NCBI GenBank assembly: GCA_021373185.1
Contig: JAJFTF010000016.1
Location: forward strand, 1-53,008
Length of the DNA: 53,008 bases
Origin: Betaproteobacteria bacterium
GTDB taxonomy: Bacteria; Pseudomonadota; Gammaproteobacteria; Burkholderiales; Sulfuricellaceae
Reading direction: 5' to 3'
Each line of letters begins with the position of its first letter. Position 1 is the stretch's first letter. Below are positions 36,202 to 46,233 of the stretch, in pieces. Both the position numbers and the translations under genes were made by a program. The notes under the pieces are model-generated. The model worked only from the letters and a program-made list of their open reading frames with translations. It did not search any database and was not told the origin of the DNA.

Positions 36202-37521
36202 TCACCCTCCGGCCTTGACCGATGTCATCGCTTCCGCGACGGTATGAAATGAACCGAAAACGAGGATTTTATCATCTTCGGCGGCCTTATCACAGGCATG
36301 ACGATAGGCATCCGCTACCGAGGCAAACACCTCGGCCTTTTTCGCCAGACCTTCCTGCGCCAACACGCCCAGCACTTCGTCGGCGCTGGCGCCGCGCGCC
36401 TGGTCGATGCCGGCGATCAGCCACAAATCGATCCGATCCTTCATCGCCCGCACGACACCGGCAATATCCTTGTCGCGCAGCATGGCAAAGACCGCGATGG
36501 TTTTTCCTGTCGGCGGCATGGCGCGCAGATTGGCAGCCAACGCCCTCGCCGCATGGGGGTTGTGCGCCACATCGAAAATCCGCTGCGGCCATCCCGGCAG
36601 AACCTGGAAACGCCCTGTTACCACCGCTGCCAGCAAGCCGCGCCGGATATCGTCGTGCGCCACCGGCAGTTGCACCCTGAGCTGCTCCAGCACGGCCAGG
36701 CAAACTGCGGCATTGCCGAGTTGATAGGCACCGCGCAGCGCGGGATAAGGCAAGGTCATGCGCTGCCCTGTGCCGCTCCAGAACCGCCATTGATGAGGCT
36801 CGACGTTGTCATAGCCGAAATCGCGACTGATCAGGCGCAGATTTGCACCAACCTCAGCCGCATGAGCCGCCACGCTTTGCGGCAAGTCGGGTTCGCCGCA
36901 AACCGCTGACCGAGCGGCGCGAAAAATCCCCGCCTTCTCGAAGCCGATCTGCTCGCGGCTGTCGCCGAGGTAATCCATGTGATCCATATCCACGCTGGTG
37001 ATCGCGGCACATGCCGAATCAAAGATATTGACCGCATCCAGCCTGCCGCCCAGGCCGACCTCGAGAACTGCCGCATCCAGCCCGGATTGCACGAACAACC
37101 ATACCGCCGCCAGGGTGCCGAACTCGAAATAGGTCAGCGCGATATCGCCGCGCGCCCGCTCAATCGCCGCAAAAGCTTGGCATAGCGCTTCGTCCGTGGC
37201 CTCCACACCGTTAATTCGCACGCGCTCGTTGTAGCGCAGCAGATGAGGCGAGGTATACAGACCGACGCGGTAGCCGGCGGCAAGCAGGATCGCCTCCAGC
37301 ATGGCGCAGGTCGACCCCTTGCCGTTGGTGCCGCCGACGGTAACGATAGGAAAAGCAGGGACAAGGCCGAGACGTTGCTTGACTTCAGCGACCCGCTCCA
37401 GGCCAAGGTCGATGGTTTTGGGATGAAGTTGCTCTAAATAACCGAGCCAATCGGGGAGCGTGCTGCACCCCGCTGGATGTTCGGCGCAATTCGCTTCGCT
37501 ATTGCGCCCTGCCGAGTTCAT
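36202..37521 (-). CDS. folC: Dihydrofolate/folylpolyglutamate synthase
   Basis: FolC makes dihydrofolate and adds glutamates to folates. The 439-residue Mur-ligase-family protein has the P-loop TVGGTNGKGSTCAML, DWLGYLEQLHPKTIDLGLER at the start of the conserved part, SVDMDHMDYLGDS and FDVAHNPHAA. The first ~22 residues are unusual: the codons after the ATG overlap a REP-type palindrome (37483-37508), and no later ATG, GTG or TTG precedes the conserved DWL. No ribosome site is obvious, so the start codon itself deserves care. Confidence 0.95.
   Translation of the reverse strand: MNSAGRNSEANCAEHPAGCSTLPDWLGYLEQLHPKTIDLGLERVAEVKQRLGLVPAFPIVTVGGTNGKGSTCAMLEAILLAAGYRVGLYTSPHLLRYNERVRINGVEATDEALCQAFAAIERARGDIALTYFEFGTLAAVWLFVQSGLDAAVLEVGLGGRLDAVNIFDSACAAITSVDMDHMDYLGDSREQIGFEKAGIFRAARSAVCGEPDLPQSVAAHAAEVGANLRLISRDFGYDNVEPHQWRFWSGTGQRMTLPYPALRGAYQLGNAAVCLAVLEQLRVQLPVAHDDIRRGLLAAVVTGRFQVLPGWPQRIFDVAHNPHAARALAANLRAMPPTGKTIAVFAMLRDKDIAGVVRAMKDRIDLWLIAGIDQARGASADEVLGVLAQEGLAKKAEVFASVADAYRHACDKAAEDDKILVFGSFHTVAEAMTSVKAGG
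37483..37508. repeat. REP-type palindrome in the folC start region
   Basis: GGCGCAAT and ATTGCGCC flank a 10-base centre (TCGCTTCGCT). Such GGCGCAAT palindromes are a common dispersed repeat class in betaproteobacteria (recalled, not searched). It is translated as part of the folC N-terminus. Confidence 0.7.
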
Positions 37522-37551
37522 AAAAAAACTAATAGAGTCGCAGCCTTCAAC

Positions 37552-38421
37552 TCAGGACTGCATTGCCGGCAAGCGCATCATCATGGAAATCAGGCTGGCC
37601 AGTCGATCCGCCATCTGGCGCCGATCGACGATCATGTCAATGGCGCCGTGCTCGAGCAGAAATTCGGAACGCTGGAAGCCTTCCGGCAAGGTTTCGCGCA
37701 CAGTTTGCTCGATCACGCGCGGGCCGGCAAAGCCGATCAGGGCATTGGGTTCGGCGATGATGGTGTCGCCGAGCATGGCGAAACTGGCGGAAACGCCGCC
37801 CATGGTGGGGTCGGTCAGGACGGAGATGAACGGCAGCTTGGCCTTGGCAAGTTGGGTCAGCGCGGCACTGGTTTTCGCCATCTGCATCAGGGACGTCAAC
37901 CCCTCTTGCATGCGCGCGCCGCCGCTGGCGGAAAAACACACGAACGGCAGATTCTGCTCGATGCAAACCTGGATGCCGCGCGCAAAGCGCTCGCCCACCA
38001 CCGAGCCCATCGACCCGCCCATGAACTTGAACTCGAACGCCGCCACCACCAGCGGCAGGGTCTTGATGCTGCCCTGCATCACCACCAGCGCATCGGTTTC
38101 GCCGGTGTCGCGCTGCGCTTCATTGATGCGGTCGGTGTAGCGCTTGCTGTCCTTGAACTTGAGAAAATCGACCGGCTGCAGTTCCGCGCCGATCTCGAGG
38201 CGTCCTTCCGGATCGAGCAACATATCGAGCCGCGCCCGCGCCGACACGCGGTGATGATGGTTGCACTTGGGGCACACCGCCATGTTCTTTTCAAGATCCG
38301 CGCGATAAAGCACTGCCTCGCAGGACGGGCACTTGCTCCACAAGCCTTCTGGCATGCTTTTCTTCGCGCCTTCTACCTTGCGCTTGATCTTGGGGGGCAA
38401 CAGTTTCTGGAACCAGCTCAT
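37552..38421 (-). CDS. accD: Acetyl-CoA carboxylase carboxyltransferase subunit beta
   Basis: This subunit, with AccA, transfers the carboxyl group to acetyl-CoA to make malonyl-CoA. The 289-residue protein has the N-terminal zinc ribbon (CPSC, then CPKC about 16 residues later) and the crotonase-like core with [40 protein letters not shown] and [12 protein letters not shown]. The start is three bases after the trpA stop, the usual trpA-accD-folC order. Confidence 0.98.
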   Translation of the reverse strand: MSWFQKLLPPKIKRKVEGAKKSMPEGLWSKCPSCEAVLYRADLEKNMAVCPKCNHHHRVSARARLDMLLDPEGRLEIGAELQPVDFLKFKDSKRYTDRINEAQRDTGETDALVVMQGSIKTLPLVVAAFEFKFMGGSMGSVVGERFARGIQVCIEQNLPFVCFSASGGARMQEGLTSLMQMAKTSAALTQLAKAKLPFISVLTDPTMGGVSASFAMLGDTIIAEPNALIGFAGPRVIEQTVRETLPEGFQRSEFLLEHGAIDMIVDRRQMADRLASLISMMMRLPAMQS

Positions 38422-38424
38422 TTT

Positions 38425-39234
38425 CTATTCCTTTCTGCCTTCATCCATGGCATCCCTAAAGCTTTTTACCAGATCGAAAACATTCTTGAGCAATGTTTTC
38501 GACGTCGAATTCTCTATTTCCTCCACGATGCGGCTACCGATCACCACGGCATCGGCCAGTTGCGACATCTCCCGGGCCGCCTTGCCGTCGCGAATGCCGA
38601 AACCGATACCCACCGGCAGATTGGCCGCGGCCCTGATCTGCGGAATTTTTCGCGCCACCTCGGCATGGTCGAGATTGGCCGAGCCGGTCACGCCCTTGAG
38701 CGAAACATAGTAAATGAACCCGCTCGCCAGCTTGCCGACCTGCGCCATGCGCGCCTCGGGCGTGGTGGGCGACAGCAGGAAAATCGGATCGAGGCCATGA
38801 CGGGCAAGATGCGCCACGAACGAGGCGCTCTCCTCGGGAGGATAATCCACCGTCAGCACCCCGTCCACCCCGGCAGCCGCAGCGGCTGCCGCGAATTGCT
38901 CATAGCCCATCGCCTCGATCGGGTTGGAATACCCCATCAACACCACCGGCGTAATCTTGTCTTTCTTACGGAATTCGGCTGCCATGCCGATCACGTCACG
39001 AAGCGTGACACCATGCTTGAGCGCGCGCTCGGAGGCGCGCTGGATGGTCGGCCCGTCCGCCATCGGGTCGGAGAACGGCACGCCCAGCTCGATGATGTTC
39101 GCCCCCGCCTTGACCAGCCGGTGCATCAGCGGCACCGTCTTGTCCGGTCGGGGATCGCCGGCGGTAATGAAGGGAATCAGGGCTTTTTTGCCCTGGGTTT
39201 TTAATGTGCTAAAAGTAGCTGCGATACGTGACAT
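38425..39234 (-). CDS. trpA: Tryptophan synthase alpha subunit
   Basis: TrpA splits indole-3-glycerol phosphate and channels indole to TrpB. The 269-residue barrel has [15 protein letters not shown] (catalytic Glu), [25 protein letters not shown] (catalytic Asp) and VGIGFGIRD with the phosphate-binding Gly residues. It follows trpB on the same strand. Confidence 0.98.
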   Translation of the reverse strand: MSRIAATFSTLKTQGKKALIPFITAGDPRPDKTVPLMHRLVKAGANIIELGVPFSDPMADGPTIQRASERALKHGVTLRDVIGMAAEFRKKDKITPVVLMGYSNPIEAMGYEQFAAAAAAAGVDGVLTVDYPPEESASFVAHLARHGLDPIFLLSPTTPEARMAQVGKLASGFIYYVSLKGVTGSANLDHAEVARKIPQIRAAANLPVGIGFGIRDGKAAREMSQLADAVVIGSRIVEEIENSTSKTLLKNVFDLVKSFRDAMDEGRKE

Positions 39235-39247
39235 GGTGATCCCGTGA

Positions 39248-40447
39248 TTAAAACTTGAGTCCCGACAATTCCGCCACCGTGTTCATGTCCTTGTCGCCAC
39301 GACCGGACAGGTTGACCAGCAGGATTTTGTCGCGCGACAGGGTCGGGGCGAGCTTGGCGGCATAGGCCAGCGCATGGCTCGATTCCAGCGCCGGGATAAT
39401 GCCCTCGAAGCGGCACAGGTCGTGGAACGCCAGTAGCGCTTCGGCATCGGTTATGGCGACGTATTCGGCGCGACCCGTGTCCTTGAGCCAGCAATGCTCG
39501 GGGCCGACGCCGGGATAATCCAAGCCGGCTGAAATCGAATGGGTTTCGATGATCTGGCCGTTCTCGTCCTGCATCAGGTAGACGCGGTTGCCGTGCAGCA
39601 CACCGGGGGTGCCGGCATTCAGCGGGGCGGCGTGCTTGCCGCTGTCCAGCCCCAGGCCGGCGGCTTCGACGCCGATTAGTTTGACACTCTCATCGCTGAT
39701 ATATGGGTAAAACAGGCCGATGGCGTTGGAACCGCCGCCAACGCAGGCGATCACCGCATCCGGCTGGCGCCCGGCCATTTCCGGCATCTGCACCCGAGCT
39801 TCGTTGCCGATCACCGACTGGAAGTCGCGCACCATCATCGGGTAGGGGTGGGGGCCGGCGGCGGTGCCGAAGATGTAGAAGGTGCTCTCGACGTTGGTGA
39901 CCCAGTCGCGAATCGCCTCGTTGCACGCATCCTTGAGCGTCTTCGAACCGGATTCCACCGGCATCACGGTAGCGCCCAGCAGTTTCATGCGATAAACGTT
40001 GGGCGCCTGGCGCCTGATGTCCTCGCTGCCCATGTAGACCACGCACTCCAAGCCGTAGCGCGCCGCCACGGTGGCGGTCGCCACGCCGTGCATGCCGGCG
40101 CCGGTTTCGGCAATGACGCGCTTTTTGCCCATGCGGCGGGCGAGCAGCGCCTGGCCGATGGCGTTATTGATCTTGTGCGCGCCGGTATGATTGAGATCTT
40201 CGCGCTTGAGGTAAATCTGGGCGCCGCCGAGCCGATCCGACCAGTTCTTGGCATGGTAAATCGCGCTGGGGCGACCGACATAATGCTTCAGCTCATAGGC
40301 AAATTCCGCCTTGAATTCGGCATCGTCGCGATAGCGCAGGTATTGCTGGCGCAACTCCTCGACCGCCGTCATCAGCGTTTCCGCCATGAAGATGCCGCCG
40401 TAAGGGCCAAAGTGACCGGACTGATCCGGCAAATCATAAACTTGCAC
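39248..40447 (-). CDS. trpB: Tryptophan synthase beta subunit
   Basis: TrpB joins indole and serine using PLP. The 399-residue protein begins (V/M)[17 protein letters not shown], with [20 protein letters not shown] holding the PLP lysine, [14 protein letters not shown], and [11 protein letters not shown] binding the PLP phosphate. I chose the GTG at 40447, with GGAGG about ten bases upstream; it overlaps the trpF stop by 14 bases. A longer ATG frame (to 40486) has no support. Confidence 0.97.
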   Translation of the reverse strand: MQVYDLPDQSGHFGPYGGIFMAETLMTAVEELRQQYLRYRDDAEFKAEFAYELKHYVGRPSAIYHAKNWSDRLGGAQIYLKREDLNHTGAHKINNAIGQALLARRMGKKRVIAETGAGMHGVATATVAARYGLECVVYMGSEDIRRQAPNVYRMKLLGATVMPVESGSKTLKDACNEAIRDWVTNVESTFYIFGTAAGPHPYPMMVRDFQSVIGNEARVQMPEMAGRQPDAVIACVGGGSNAIGLFYPYISDESVKLIGVEAAGLGLDSGKHAAPLNAGTPGVLHGNRVYLMQDENGQIIETHSISAGLDYPGVGPEHCWLKDTGRAEYVAITDAEALLAFHDLCRFEGIIPALESSHALAYAAKLAPTLSRDKILLVNLSGRGDKDMNTVAELSGLKF

Positions 40448-41054
40448 TACGAACTCCCTCCATGAACGCGGCGATCCTCGCCGCATCCTTTAATCCCTTG
40501 GCCGCTTCCACACCGCTCGACACATCCACCGCCCATGGCCGAACGCGCTTTATCGCTTCGACCACGTTACCCGGCTCAAGCCCGCCGGACAGGATCACCG
40601 GCAGCGGCAATTCCGCCGGGATCAGCCCCCAGTCGAATGCCTGCCCGGTACCGCCCGGTGTGCCCTCGACATAGGCGTCCAGCAGCAATCCCTGGGCTTC
40701 GCGGTGATAAAACGCATATTGTACCAAATCCACCCCGGCTTTGACGCGCACCGCCTTGAGATAGGGCACGCCGAAGCTGGCGCAGAATTCCGCCGGCTCG
40801 TCGCCGTGGAATTGCAGCACATCGAGGCGCAAATCGCGCAGCACCGCTTCCACCTCTGCCGCCGTCGGATTGACGAACAGGCCGACGGTGGTGACGAAGG
40901 GAGGCAGAACGCAGGCGATGGCCGATGCCTGCGCCACCGAAACATAACGCGGGCTGGGCGGATAGAACACCAGGCCGATGGCGTCCGCACCGGCATGGGC
41001 GCAGGCCAGTGCATCCTCGTTCCGGGTAATGCCGCAAATTTTGACTCGGGTCAT
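40434..41054 (-). CDS. trpF: Phosphoribosylanthranilate isomerase
   Basis: TrpF isomerises phosphoribosylanthranilate in tryptophan synthesis. The 206-residue barrel has [12 protein letters not shown] with the catalytic Cys, LQFHGDE, VRVKAG, LDAYVEG with the catalytic Asp, and [19 protein letters not shown] ([10 protein letters not shown]) phosphate binding. It begins the trpFBA-accD-folC run. Confidence 0.97.
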   Translation of the reverse strand: MTRVKICGITRNEDALACAHAGADAIGLVFYPPSPRYVSVAQASAIACVLPPFVTTVGLFVNPTAAEVEAVLRDLRLDVLQFHGDEPAEFCASFGVPYLKAVRVKAGVDLVQYAFYHREAQGLLLDAYVEGTPGGTGQAFDWGLIPAELPLPVILSGGLEPGNVVEAIKRVRPWAVDVSSGVEAAKGLKDAARIAAFMEGVRSASL

Positions 41055-41098
41055 GCGCAGAATTTCAGGCTTTCGAAAGAAGGGAGTTTAATCGTTGC

Positions 41099-41884
41099 CT
41101 AACGAAACGCAAAATCGGGCATGCGCGAAAGGACTGGAATACCCCATTCCGCTTCGTAGCCGATTTCTGCCAGATAAAGTCCATCCGGCGCAAAGGTCGG
41201 CGCAGAGCAGGTACGGTCGCGGTTTCCCAGCAATTCGCCGATCCAGGCAGGCGGGTGCTTGCCCTTGCCGACATAAACCAGGCTGCCGACCAGATTGCGT
41301 ACCATATGATGAAGAAAGGCGTTAGCGGTAAATTCGAACAGCACGTAATCGCTGTCCTGCGCCACGGTGATGTTCTGGATATGTTTTACCGGCGACTTCG
41401 CCTGGCATTCGGCAGCGCGGAAGGCGGAAAAATCGTGCTCGCCCAGCAAATATTGGGCACCTTGTCGCATGGCTTCGACATCCAGCGGCTGATGAAACCA
41501 GCCGACCTTGCCGGACAGCAACGCCGGGCGCACCGGGTGATTGTGCAGCAGATACAGGTAGCGCCGCGAGACCGCGCTGAAGCGGGCATGAAATTCTTCA
41601 TTTACCGGTCGCGCCCACAGCACGCCGACGCTGTCCGGCAGCAGGGCATTGACGCCGCGCACCCAGGCGCTATCCGGTCTGGTCGCGCCAGTGTCGAAAT
41701 GAACGATCTGGTGCAGTGCATGCACGCCGGTATCGGTGCGACCCGCCGTCACTACCCGGATCGGCTCGCTGGCAATTGCAGTAAGCGCACGCTCCAGTGC
41801 ATCCTGCACGCCGCACCCGGAAGGCTGACTCTGCCAGCCGCAAAAGCGGCTGCCGTCGTATTCCACTCCCAGCGCGAGCCTCAC
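41099..41884 (-). CDS. truA: tRNA pseudouridine(38-40) synthase
   Basis: TruA makes pseudouridine in the anticodon stem-loop. The 261-residue protein has LALGVEYDGSRFCGWQ at the N-terminus, the catalytic Asp in AGRTDTGVHA, and ANAFLHHMVRNLVG near the end, all family motifs. I chose the GTG at 41884, which overlaps the upstream stop (GTGA); an in-frame extension to 41932 is Cys-rich and has no counterpart in the family. The fimV-truA-trpF order is typical of betaproteobacteria. Confidence 0.96.
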   Translation of the reverse strand: MRLALGVEYDGSRFCGWQSQPSGCGVQDALERALTAIASEPIRVVTAGRTDTGVHALHQIVHFDTGATRPDSAWVRGVNALLPDSVGVLWARPVNEEFHARFSAVSRRYLYLLHNHPVRPALLSGKVGWFHQPLDVEAMRQGAQYLLGEHDFSAFRAAECQAKSPVKHIQNITVAQDSDYVLFEFTANAFLHHMVRNLVGSLVYVGKGKHPPAWIGELLGNRDRTCSAPTFAPDGLYLAEIGYEAEWGIPVLSRMPDFAFR

Positions 41885-42519
41885 ACCGCACCCCGCGCCA
41901 CAACCAGGACAAGCGTCAGCGCGGCAGCGCATAGCACAGTATAATCAAGTCGGGAAAGCCGCCCGAGTTCCAGCCTGACGCTGCGCATTTCCGGCTCTCT
42001 ATCCTGCAATGCCGATTGCAGGCGCTCACGCCATTCGCCGGAACTGGGTGATTCGGCATAATGCAGGGTCAACCAGATTCGTGCGGCGACCCGGTCGACG
42101 TCCAGCCCAAACCGGGCAAAGGGTCTCAGCAGCAGATACAGCCCCGCCAATATCCGGTCGCGCGGCGACAGCGCCAGTAACCACGACAAGCCGGCAAGCA
42201 AGGCGACTAGGCGCAACGCTTGACCCCCGCCGGACAGCAGCCCTTCGCGACTAGGGCTGTAATCGCCCAAGAGCGGAAAGATCACCTCGCCCGGTGTCGC
42301 AAAGGCATAGGCCAAAATCAGCGAAATCAACAGCCAGCGGCTACGGCGGAGCAACTTGAGATATTGAGTGGAGTGTTTCAGGAAAAGTGGCAAAGACAAC
42401 AACAAGACAATTCCGGCAAGCTCGGACAGGCGCAGCCAGGGGAGACAAAAAGCGAAAGCCAGCCAGATCAGTATCCGGCTGGCTGGGTGCAGGGTTTCTC
42501 TTCCCGCTTGAAAAGGCAC
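41881..42519 (-). CDS. CbiQ/EcfT-like membrane protein, without ABC partners
   Basis: This integral membrane protein of ~212 residues has about five hydrophobic helices (starting RILIWLAFAFCLPWLRL). The C-terminal cytoplasmic loop contains LLLRPFARFGLDVDRVAARI, similar to the Ala-Arg coupling helices of the T component of energy-coupling-factor transporters. No ATPase or S component is nearby. It lies between fimV and truA, and its stop overlaps the truA start. I used the GTG at 42519; a TTG at 42540 would overlap the fimV end. The family call is moderate. Confidence 0.6.
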   Translation of the reverse strand: MPFQAGRETLHPASRILIWLAFAFCLPWLRLSELAGIVLLLSLPLFLKHSTQYLKLLRRSRWLLISLILAYAFATPGEVIFPLLGDYSPSREGLLSGGGQALRLVALLAGLSWLLALSPRDRILAGLYLLLRPFARFGLDVDRVAARIWLTLHYAESPSSGEWRERLQSALQDREPEMRSVRLELGRLSRLDYTVLCAAALTLVLVVARGAV

Positions 42520-42532
42520 GCCACGGCGGGAA

Positions 42533-45500
42533 TCAATCAAGTTCAGCGAGCAACTTCCTGGCTTCTTCCTGCTGCTTGGCCACACCTTCTTTAAGGACTT
42601 CCTGCAGAATATCGCGCGCGCCTTCCTTGTCGCCCATGTCCATGTAGGCTCTTGCCAAGTCGAGTTTGGTCGAAACCTCTTCGCTACCATAATCATCCGG
42701 CAAATCGTCGGTCTTGTCTGCAACGGGCTGGTCCATTTCCAAGCTGATACTGGAGAAATCCAGATCAGGAACTGCCGTAGTTTTCACTTCTTCAGCCGCA
42801 GCAGTTTCTTCATGGCTCAGATCGAAATCGTATTCCAGCAAGGCATCTTCGGCAGAGGGTGTAGCCCGTTCGGACTCATCTTCCTTGCCTGCTGATGTCA
42901 CATCCTCGCTCCCCAGGAAATCAGGCAAATCAAGCACGGAGGCTTCCTCCATAGTGCCGACCTCGACTACCTCGTCTTCTGGATGCACTACCTCTACTGG
43001 CGTTGCCGGCGCAACAGCTTCGAGATCCAGGCTCATCACTTCGTCTCGCCAGCTATCGGCGCTGATCAGCCCTTCTTCGACGACTGGCGCTTCCTCGGTG
43101 ACGAGTGCTTCCTCGATGACTGGCGCTTCCTCGACGACTGGCGCTTCCTCGACGACTGGCGCTTCCTCGACGACTGGCGCTTCCTCGACGACTGGCGCTT
43201 CCTCGACGACTGGCGCTTCCTCGATGACTGGCGCTTCCTCGACGACTGGCGCTTCCTCGATGACTGGCGCCTCCTCGACGACTGGCGCTTCCTCGACGAC
43301 TGGCGCTTCCTCGATGACTGGCGCTTCCTCGACGACGGGCGCTTCCTCGACGACTGGCGCTTCCTCGATGACTGGCGCTTCCTCGATGACTGGCGCTTCC
43401 TCGACGACGGGCGCTTCCTCGACGACGGGCGCTTCCTCGACGACGGGCGCTTCAGGCGGGTTCTGGAGTAAGGTATTGAAATCAAACTCCATCACATTTT
43501 CCAACGGTTCATCCGCAATTGGAGTCACTTCCGGCTCGGCTTCCACGACAGGCTCTTCTGCAGCCGCAGCGGGCGCTTCCATCTCCAGATTGAAATCGAG
43601 ACCCTTGTCGACTACAGGTTCTTCTTCAATCGAGACCGCCTCTGGCACGGCCTCCTCAGCAGACGCTTCTGTTGCTTCAGCGGGCGCTTCCATCTCCAAA
43701 TCGAAATCAAGGCCCGTATCGGCGGCAGCTTCTCCAACTTCAAGAGTCACTTCATCTGCAGGCTGTTCAGCTTGTTCACCTGCTCCAGCCAGCGCGCCAA
43801 AATCTAGGTTGAAGCCTAAATCAGCAGCAACCTCCTCGACCGGCAGGGACTCCTCTGCCGGTTCTGTCGGTTCGGTCGGCGCCACTGCCTCCAGATTGAA
43901 ATCCAGGCTTTCTGCCACTTCTTCCGCACTACCCTGTTCATCAGAAACGGCTTCAGGTTCAGCATCGCCGGCCAAGGCAGCAGCATCGGTAGCAACCATG
44001 GTCTGGTCAAACGTGTTGCTCTCATCAACAGTCTCGGCAACTTTCAGTTCCTTGCCATAAAGCGGATTCTGCGGATCCAGCGTACGTCCCATTTCGGCCA
44101 CTTTGTCCCAGATCGGGCTGGCTTGGCCACCAAGCGCGGTATAAAGCTCTCCAGCCACAGCTTCGAAATCATTCCGGCTCTTGCGTCCCGCATAAATTTC
44201 CAGCAATTTGAGGCGAATCTCATGACGACCCGGATCCTTGACCAGCGCTTCCTTGAGAATTTCTTCCGCCTGGGCGTCCCTGCCATAGGCCATATAGACT
44301 TCGGCCTCGGCCAGAGGATCGACTTCATTGGAGTCGATTGATCCCAAGCCTGCCTGGCTGAAATCCGTCAGGAACGAGGTATCGCCGGTATCGACCCTGC
44401 CGCCGCTGGTGCCGCCCAGAACCGTATTGGCCTTGAGGTCGCCCTGTGTCATGACGCTGTCGACAAAGCTGGCTGCCGTTTTCTGGCGCCTGGCCGCTAC
44501 CGCCCTCGCGCCAAGCAGGCCGAGCAACAACAGTGTCGCTGCGCCGCCACCCAGATAGAGCGGATTGCCCGCCATCAATTCATCCAGTGGCGAAAGTTCA
44601 GGCTGCTTCGGCTCGACCGGAACCGGCTTGGCCTTCTTCGGTTCGACTGGCGGTTTTTCTACCGCTGCAGGGGTCGGCGCTGCTTCGGGAGCGGCTGGTT
44701 TCTCTTCTGCCGCCTTGGCTGGTGCGGGTTCTGGCGCAGAAGCAGCAGGTGCCGCCTTGGTCGCTGCCGCCTGTTTCTGCAAATCGGTCAGGCCCTGGCT
44801 TTTCAATTCCAGCAACCGCTGCATTTCCTTGATATTTTTTTCCAGATCGGCAATGCGCTGGCTGGCATCCTTAACCGCTTTTTCCCTAGCCGTGGCTTCT
44901 TCCTGCATGGCCTGAATCTGCAACTTCATGGCCTGCATGTCCTTGCCGCCGCCGGCTACCGGCTTGTCGCCGCTCACCCCTTCATTTCTGGATAGCCGGA
45001 GAACATCCTTGCTCGGCGCCTTTGCCGCCGCCTTGTCTTCCACAGCAGTAGTGATCTTGCCGCTTGCCGCAGGCTTGGCGACATCTTCTTGCGCTGGCTT
45101 GGCCTCGACTGCTGACGCCAATTTCTGGCGATAGGCATTCCAGTCGGCGGAATGAGCTTTCACCTGCTTGGCCGCTTCGCTTGATTTCACTTCCTCAATT
45201 TGCTCGGCTGCAGGAACTTTGAGTATCTGTCCGACTTTCAGCCGGTTCATATTATTGCCGGCAAATGCCTGCTTGTTCGACTCGAACATCGCGACCAGCA
45301 CCTGATCCAGGCTCACGCTATCGGATTTCAGGGAAGCGGCGATGACGGATAAGCTTTCGCCTTTTTTGACCGGGCCATAGGTTTCAGGAACAGCCTTGGT
45401 ATCGGCAACCGGTTTGGCTTCCGCGTCGTCCTTGGCCTTGGTTTTAGCTTTGGCCTTACCCAGCAGCTTTTTATCCAATGGGATATTTGCCCGTATTTCC

Positions 45501-46030
45501 GGGTTTGTCGCGCTCGCCGGCATATCGGTCGGTTTTGCTGCAACTGGAGATTTTTCGAGTGGGGCAACCGTTTCTGCCTTGGTCACCGGCGGCACTACGG
45601 GTGCGACCGCTGCCTGCTTCTCGCTGTAGCCGGGCGGGTCGAGCAGGACGGTATACTCGCGCACCAGACGACCGGCTGGCCAATCGAACTGGACCAACAT
45701 ATCTAGGAAGGGTTCATCGATGGGTTTGGTAGAAACGATCTTGAGGTAGGGATCGCCGTTTTTTCTCTGTTCTACGCTGAAACGCAAGGAAGAAAGCACC
45801 GGCAGGCGCTCGATTTTTGCGTCCCTGAAAGCATCGGGCGATGCGAAACCGGCATGAATCGAACCGAGGTCTTTTTTGTCTACTGCCAGCAGGTCGATTT
45901 CCGCGCTGAACGGCTGCCCCAGAGTCGACAACACCGTCAGCCGACCCATTCCAGCCGCGAGAGCAGACGACGATGCCAAAAGCATCAAGCCGCCAGCCAA
46001 CCACGCTTTTATTTTAAATTTCCGATCCAT
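42533..46030 (-). CDS. fimV: FimV-family pilus/polarity protein with hexapeptide repeat array
   Basis: FimV is an inner-membrane hub that binds peptidoglycan and organises type IV pili and the cell pole in relatives. The 1,165-residue protein has a signal peptide (1-26), the FimV N-terminal domain (~27-140), a LysM-like domain (~217-273), a coiled coil (~364-425), a membrane helix (~489-513) and a very acidic cytoplasmic part. Residues ~860-986 are 21 tandem copies of EEAPVV-like hexapeptides. The C-terminal ~55 residues hold the FimV TPR-like domain ([20 protein letters not shown]). GAGGA precedes the ATG. Confidence 0.95.
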   Translation of the reverse strand: MDRKFKIKAWLAGGLMLLASSSALAAGMGRLTVLSTLGQPFSAEIDLLAVDKKDLGSIHAGFASPDAFRDAKIERLPVLSSLRFSVEQRKNGDPYLKIVSTKPIDEPFLDMLVQFDWPAGRLVREYTVLLDPPGYSEKQAAVAPVVPPVTKAETVAPLEKSPVAAKPTDMPASATNPEIRANIPLDKKLLGKAKAKTKAKDDAEAKPVADTKAVPETYGPVKKGESLSVIAASLKSDSVSLDQVLVAMFESNKQAFAGNNMNRLKVGQILKVPAAEQIEEVKSSEAAKQVKAHSADWNAYRQKLASAVEAKPAQEDVAKPAASGKITTAVEDKAAAKAPSKDVLRLSRNEGVSGDKPVAGGGKDMQAMKLQIQAMQEEATAREKAVKDASQRIADLEKNIKEMQRLLELKSQGLTDLQKQAAATKAAPAASAPEPAPAKAAEEKPAAPEAAPTPAAVEKPPVEPKKAKPVPVEPKQPELSPLDELMAGNPLYLGGGAATLLLLGLLGARAVAARRQKTAASFVDSVMTQGDLKANTVLGGTSGGRVDTGDTSFLTDFSQAGLGSIDSNEVDPLAEAEVYMAYGRDAQAEEILKEALVKDPGRHEIRLKLLEIYAGRKSRNDFEAVAGELYTALGGQASPIWDKVAEMGRTLDPQNPLYGKELKVAETVDESNTFDQTMVATDAAALAGDAEPEAVSDEQGSAEEVAESLDFNLEAVAPTEPTEPAEESLPVEEVAADLGFNLDFGALAGAGEQAEQPADEVTLEVGEAAADTGLDFDLEMEAPAEATEASAEEAVPEAVSIEEEPVVDKGLDFNLEMEAPAAAAEEPVVEAEPEVTPIADEPLENVMEFDFNTLLQNPPEAPVVEEAPVVEEAPVVEEAPVIEEAPVIEEAPVVEEAPVVEEAPVIEEAPVVEEAPVVEEAPVIEEAPVVEEAPVIEEAPVVEEAPVVEEAPVVEEAPVVEEAPVVEEAPVIEEALVTEEAPVVEEGLISADSWRDEVMSLDLEAVAPATPVEVVHPEDEVVEVGTMEEASVLDLPDFLGSEDVTSAGKEDESERATPSAEDALLEYDFDLSHEETAAAEEVKTTAVPDLDFSSISLEMDQPVADKTDDLPDDYGSEEVSTKLDLARAYMDMGDKEGARDILQEVLKEGVAKQQEEARKLLAELD
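43076..43453 (-). repeat. 18-bp tandem repeat array inside fimV
   Basis: About 21 near-identical 18-base units (plus-strand form GCTTCCTCGACGACTGGC) encode the hexapeptide EEAPVV with occasional APVI and ALVT variants. Units differ mainly by GACGACT versus GATGACT and by GACGGGC. It is translated, has no spacers, and is not a CRISPR. Confidence 0.95.
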
Positions 46031-46163
46031 GCCATCCTCGATATTTTTTGGCTATATTAACTAAAATAACATCATGGGGTTAGGGATGCAAGCTAATATC
46101 ACACATTAGAAGACATCTAAATAAATATTCATGAAAGCGGACAAATATCATGAATCCGCCGAT

Positions 46164-46191
46164 GCCGACCCGCCCTCTGGTACGGGTCGGC
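46164..46191. repeat. Hairpin between asd and fimV
   Basis: GCCGACCCG and CGGGTCGGC flank a 10-base loop. The T tract is on the wrong side for a terminator after asd, so this may be a REP-like hairpin, an mRNA processing site or a pause site. The rest of the 203-bp gap is AT-rich near fimV. Confidence 0.65.
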
Positions 46192-46233
46192 AAAATGCCA
46201 TTATTGTTCCAGGCAAATGGGCCGGCGCTGGAA

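Noticed and set aside
37477..39204. A 575-codon plus-strand open frame
   Set aside because: It is antisense to accD and trpA, both clearly real. It is rich in His, Arg and Gln, as expected of a GC-rich shadow.
43076..43453. Regular short repeats that could suggest a CRISPR array
   Set aside because: Units are contiguous 18-mers with no spacers and are translated in the fimV frame.
42714..44060. A long plus-strand reading frame of Ser/Thr/Gly/Ala repeats, and a second one of FLDDWR repeats at 42983-43471, opposite fimV
   Set aside because: Both are shadows of the fimV 18-bp repeat, which lacks stop codons in several frames. The composition is that of the repeat and there is no start signal.
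46164..46191. Rho-independent terminator of asd
   Set aside because: The stem is good, but on the minus strand the T run precedes rather than follows the hairpin.
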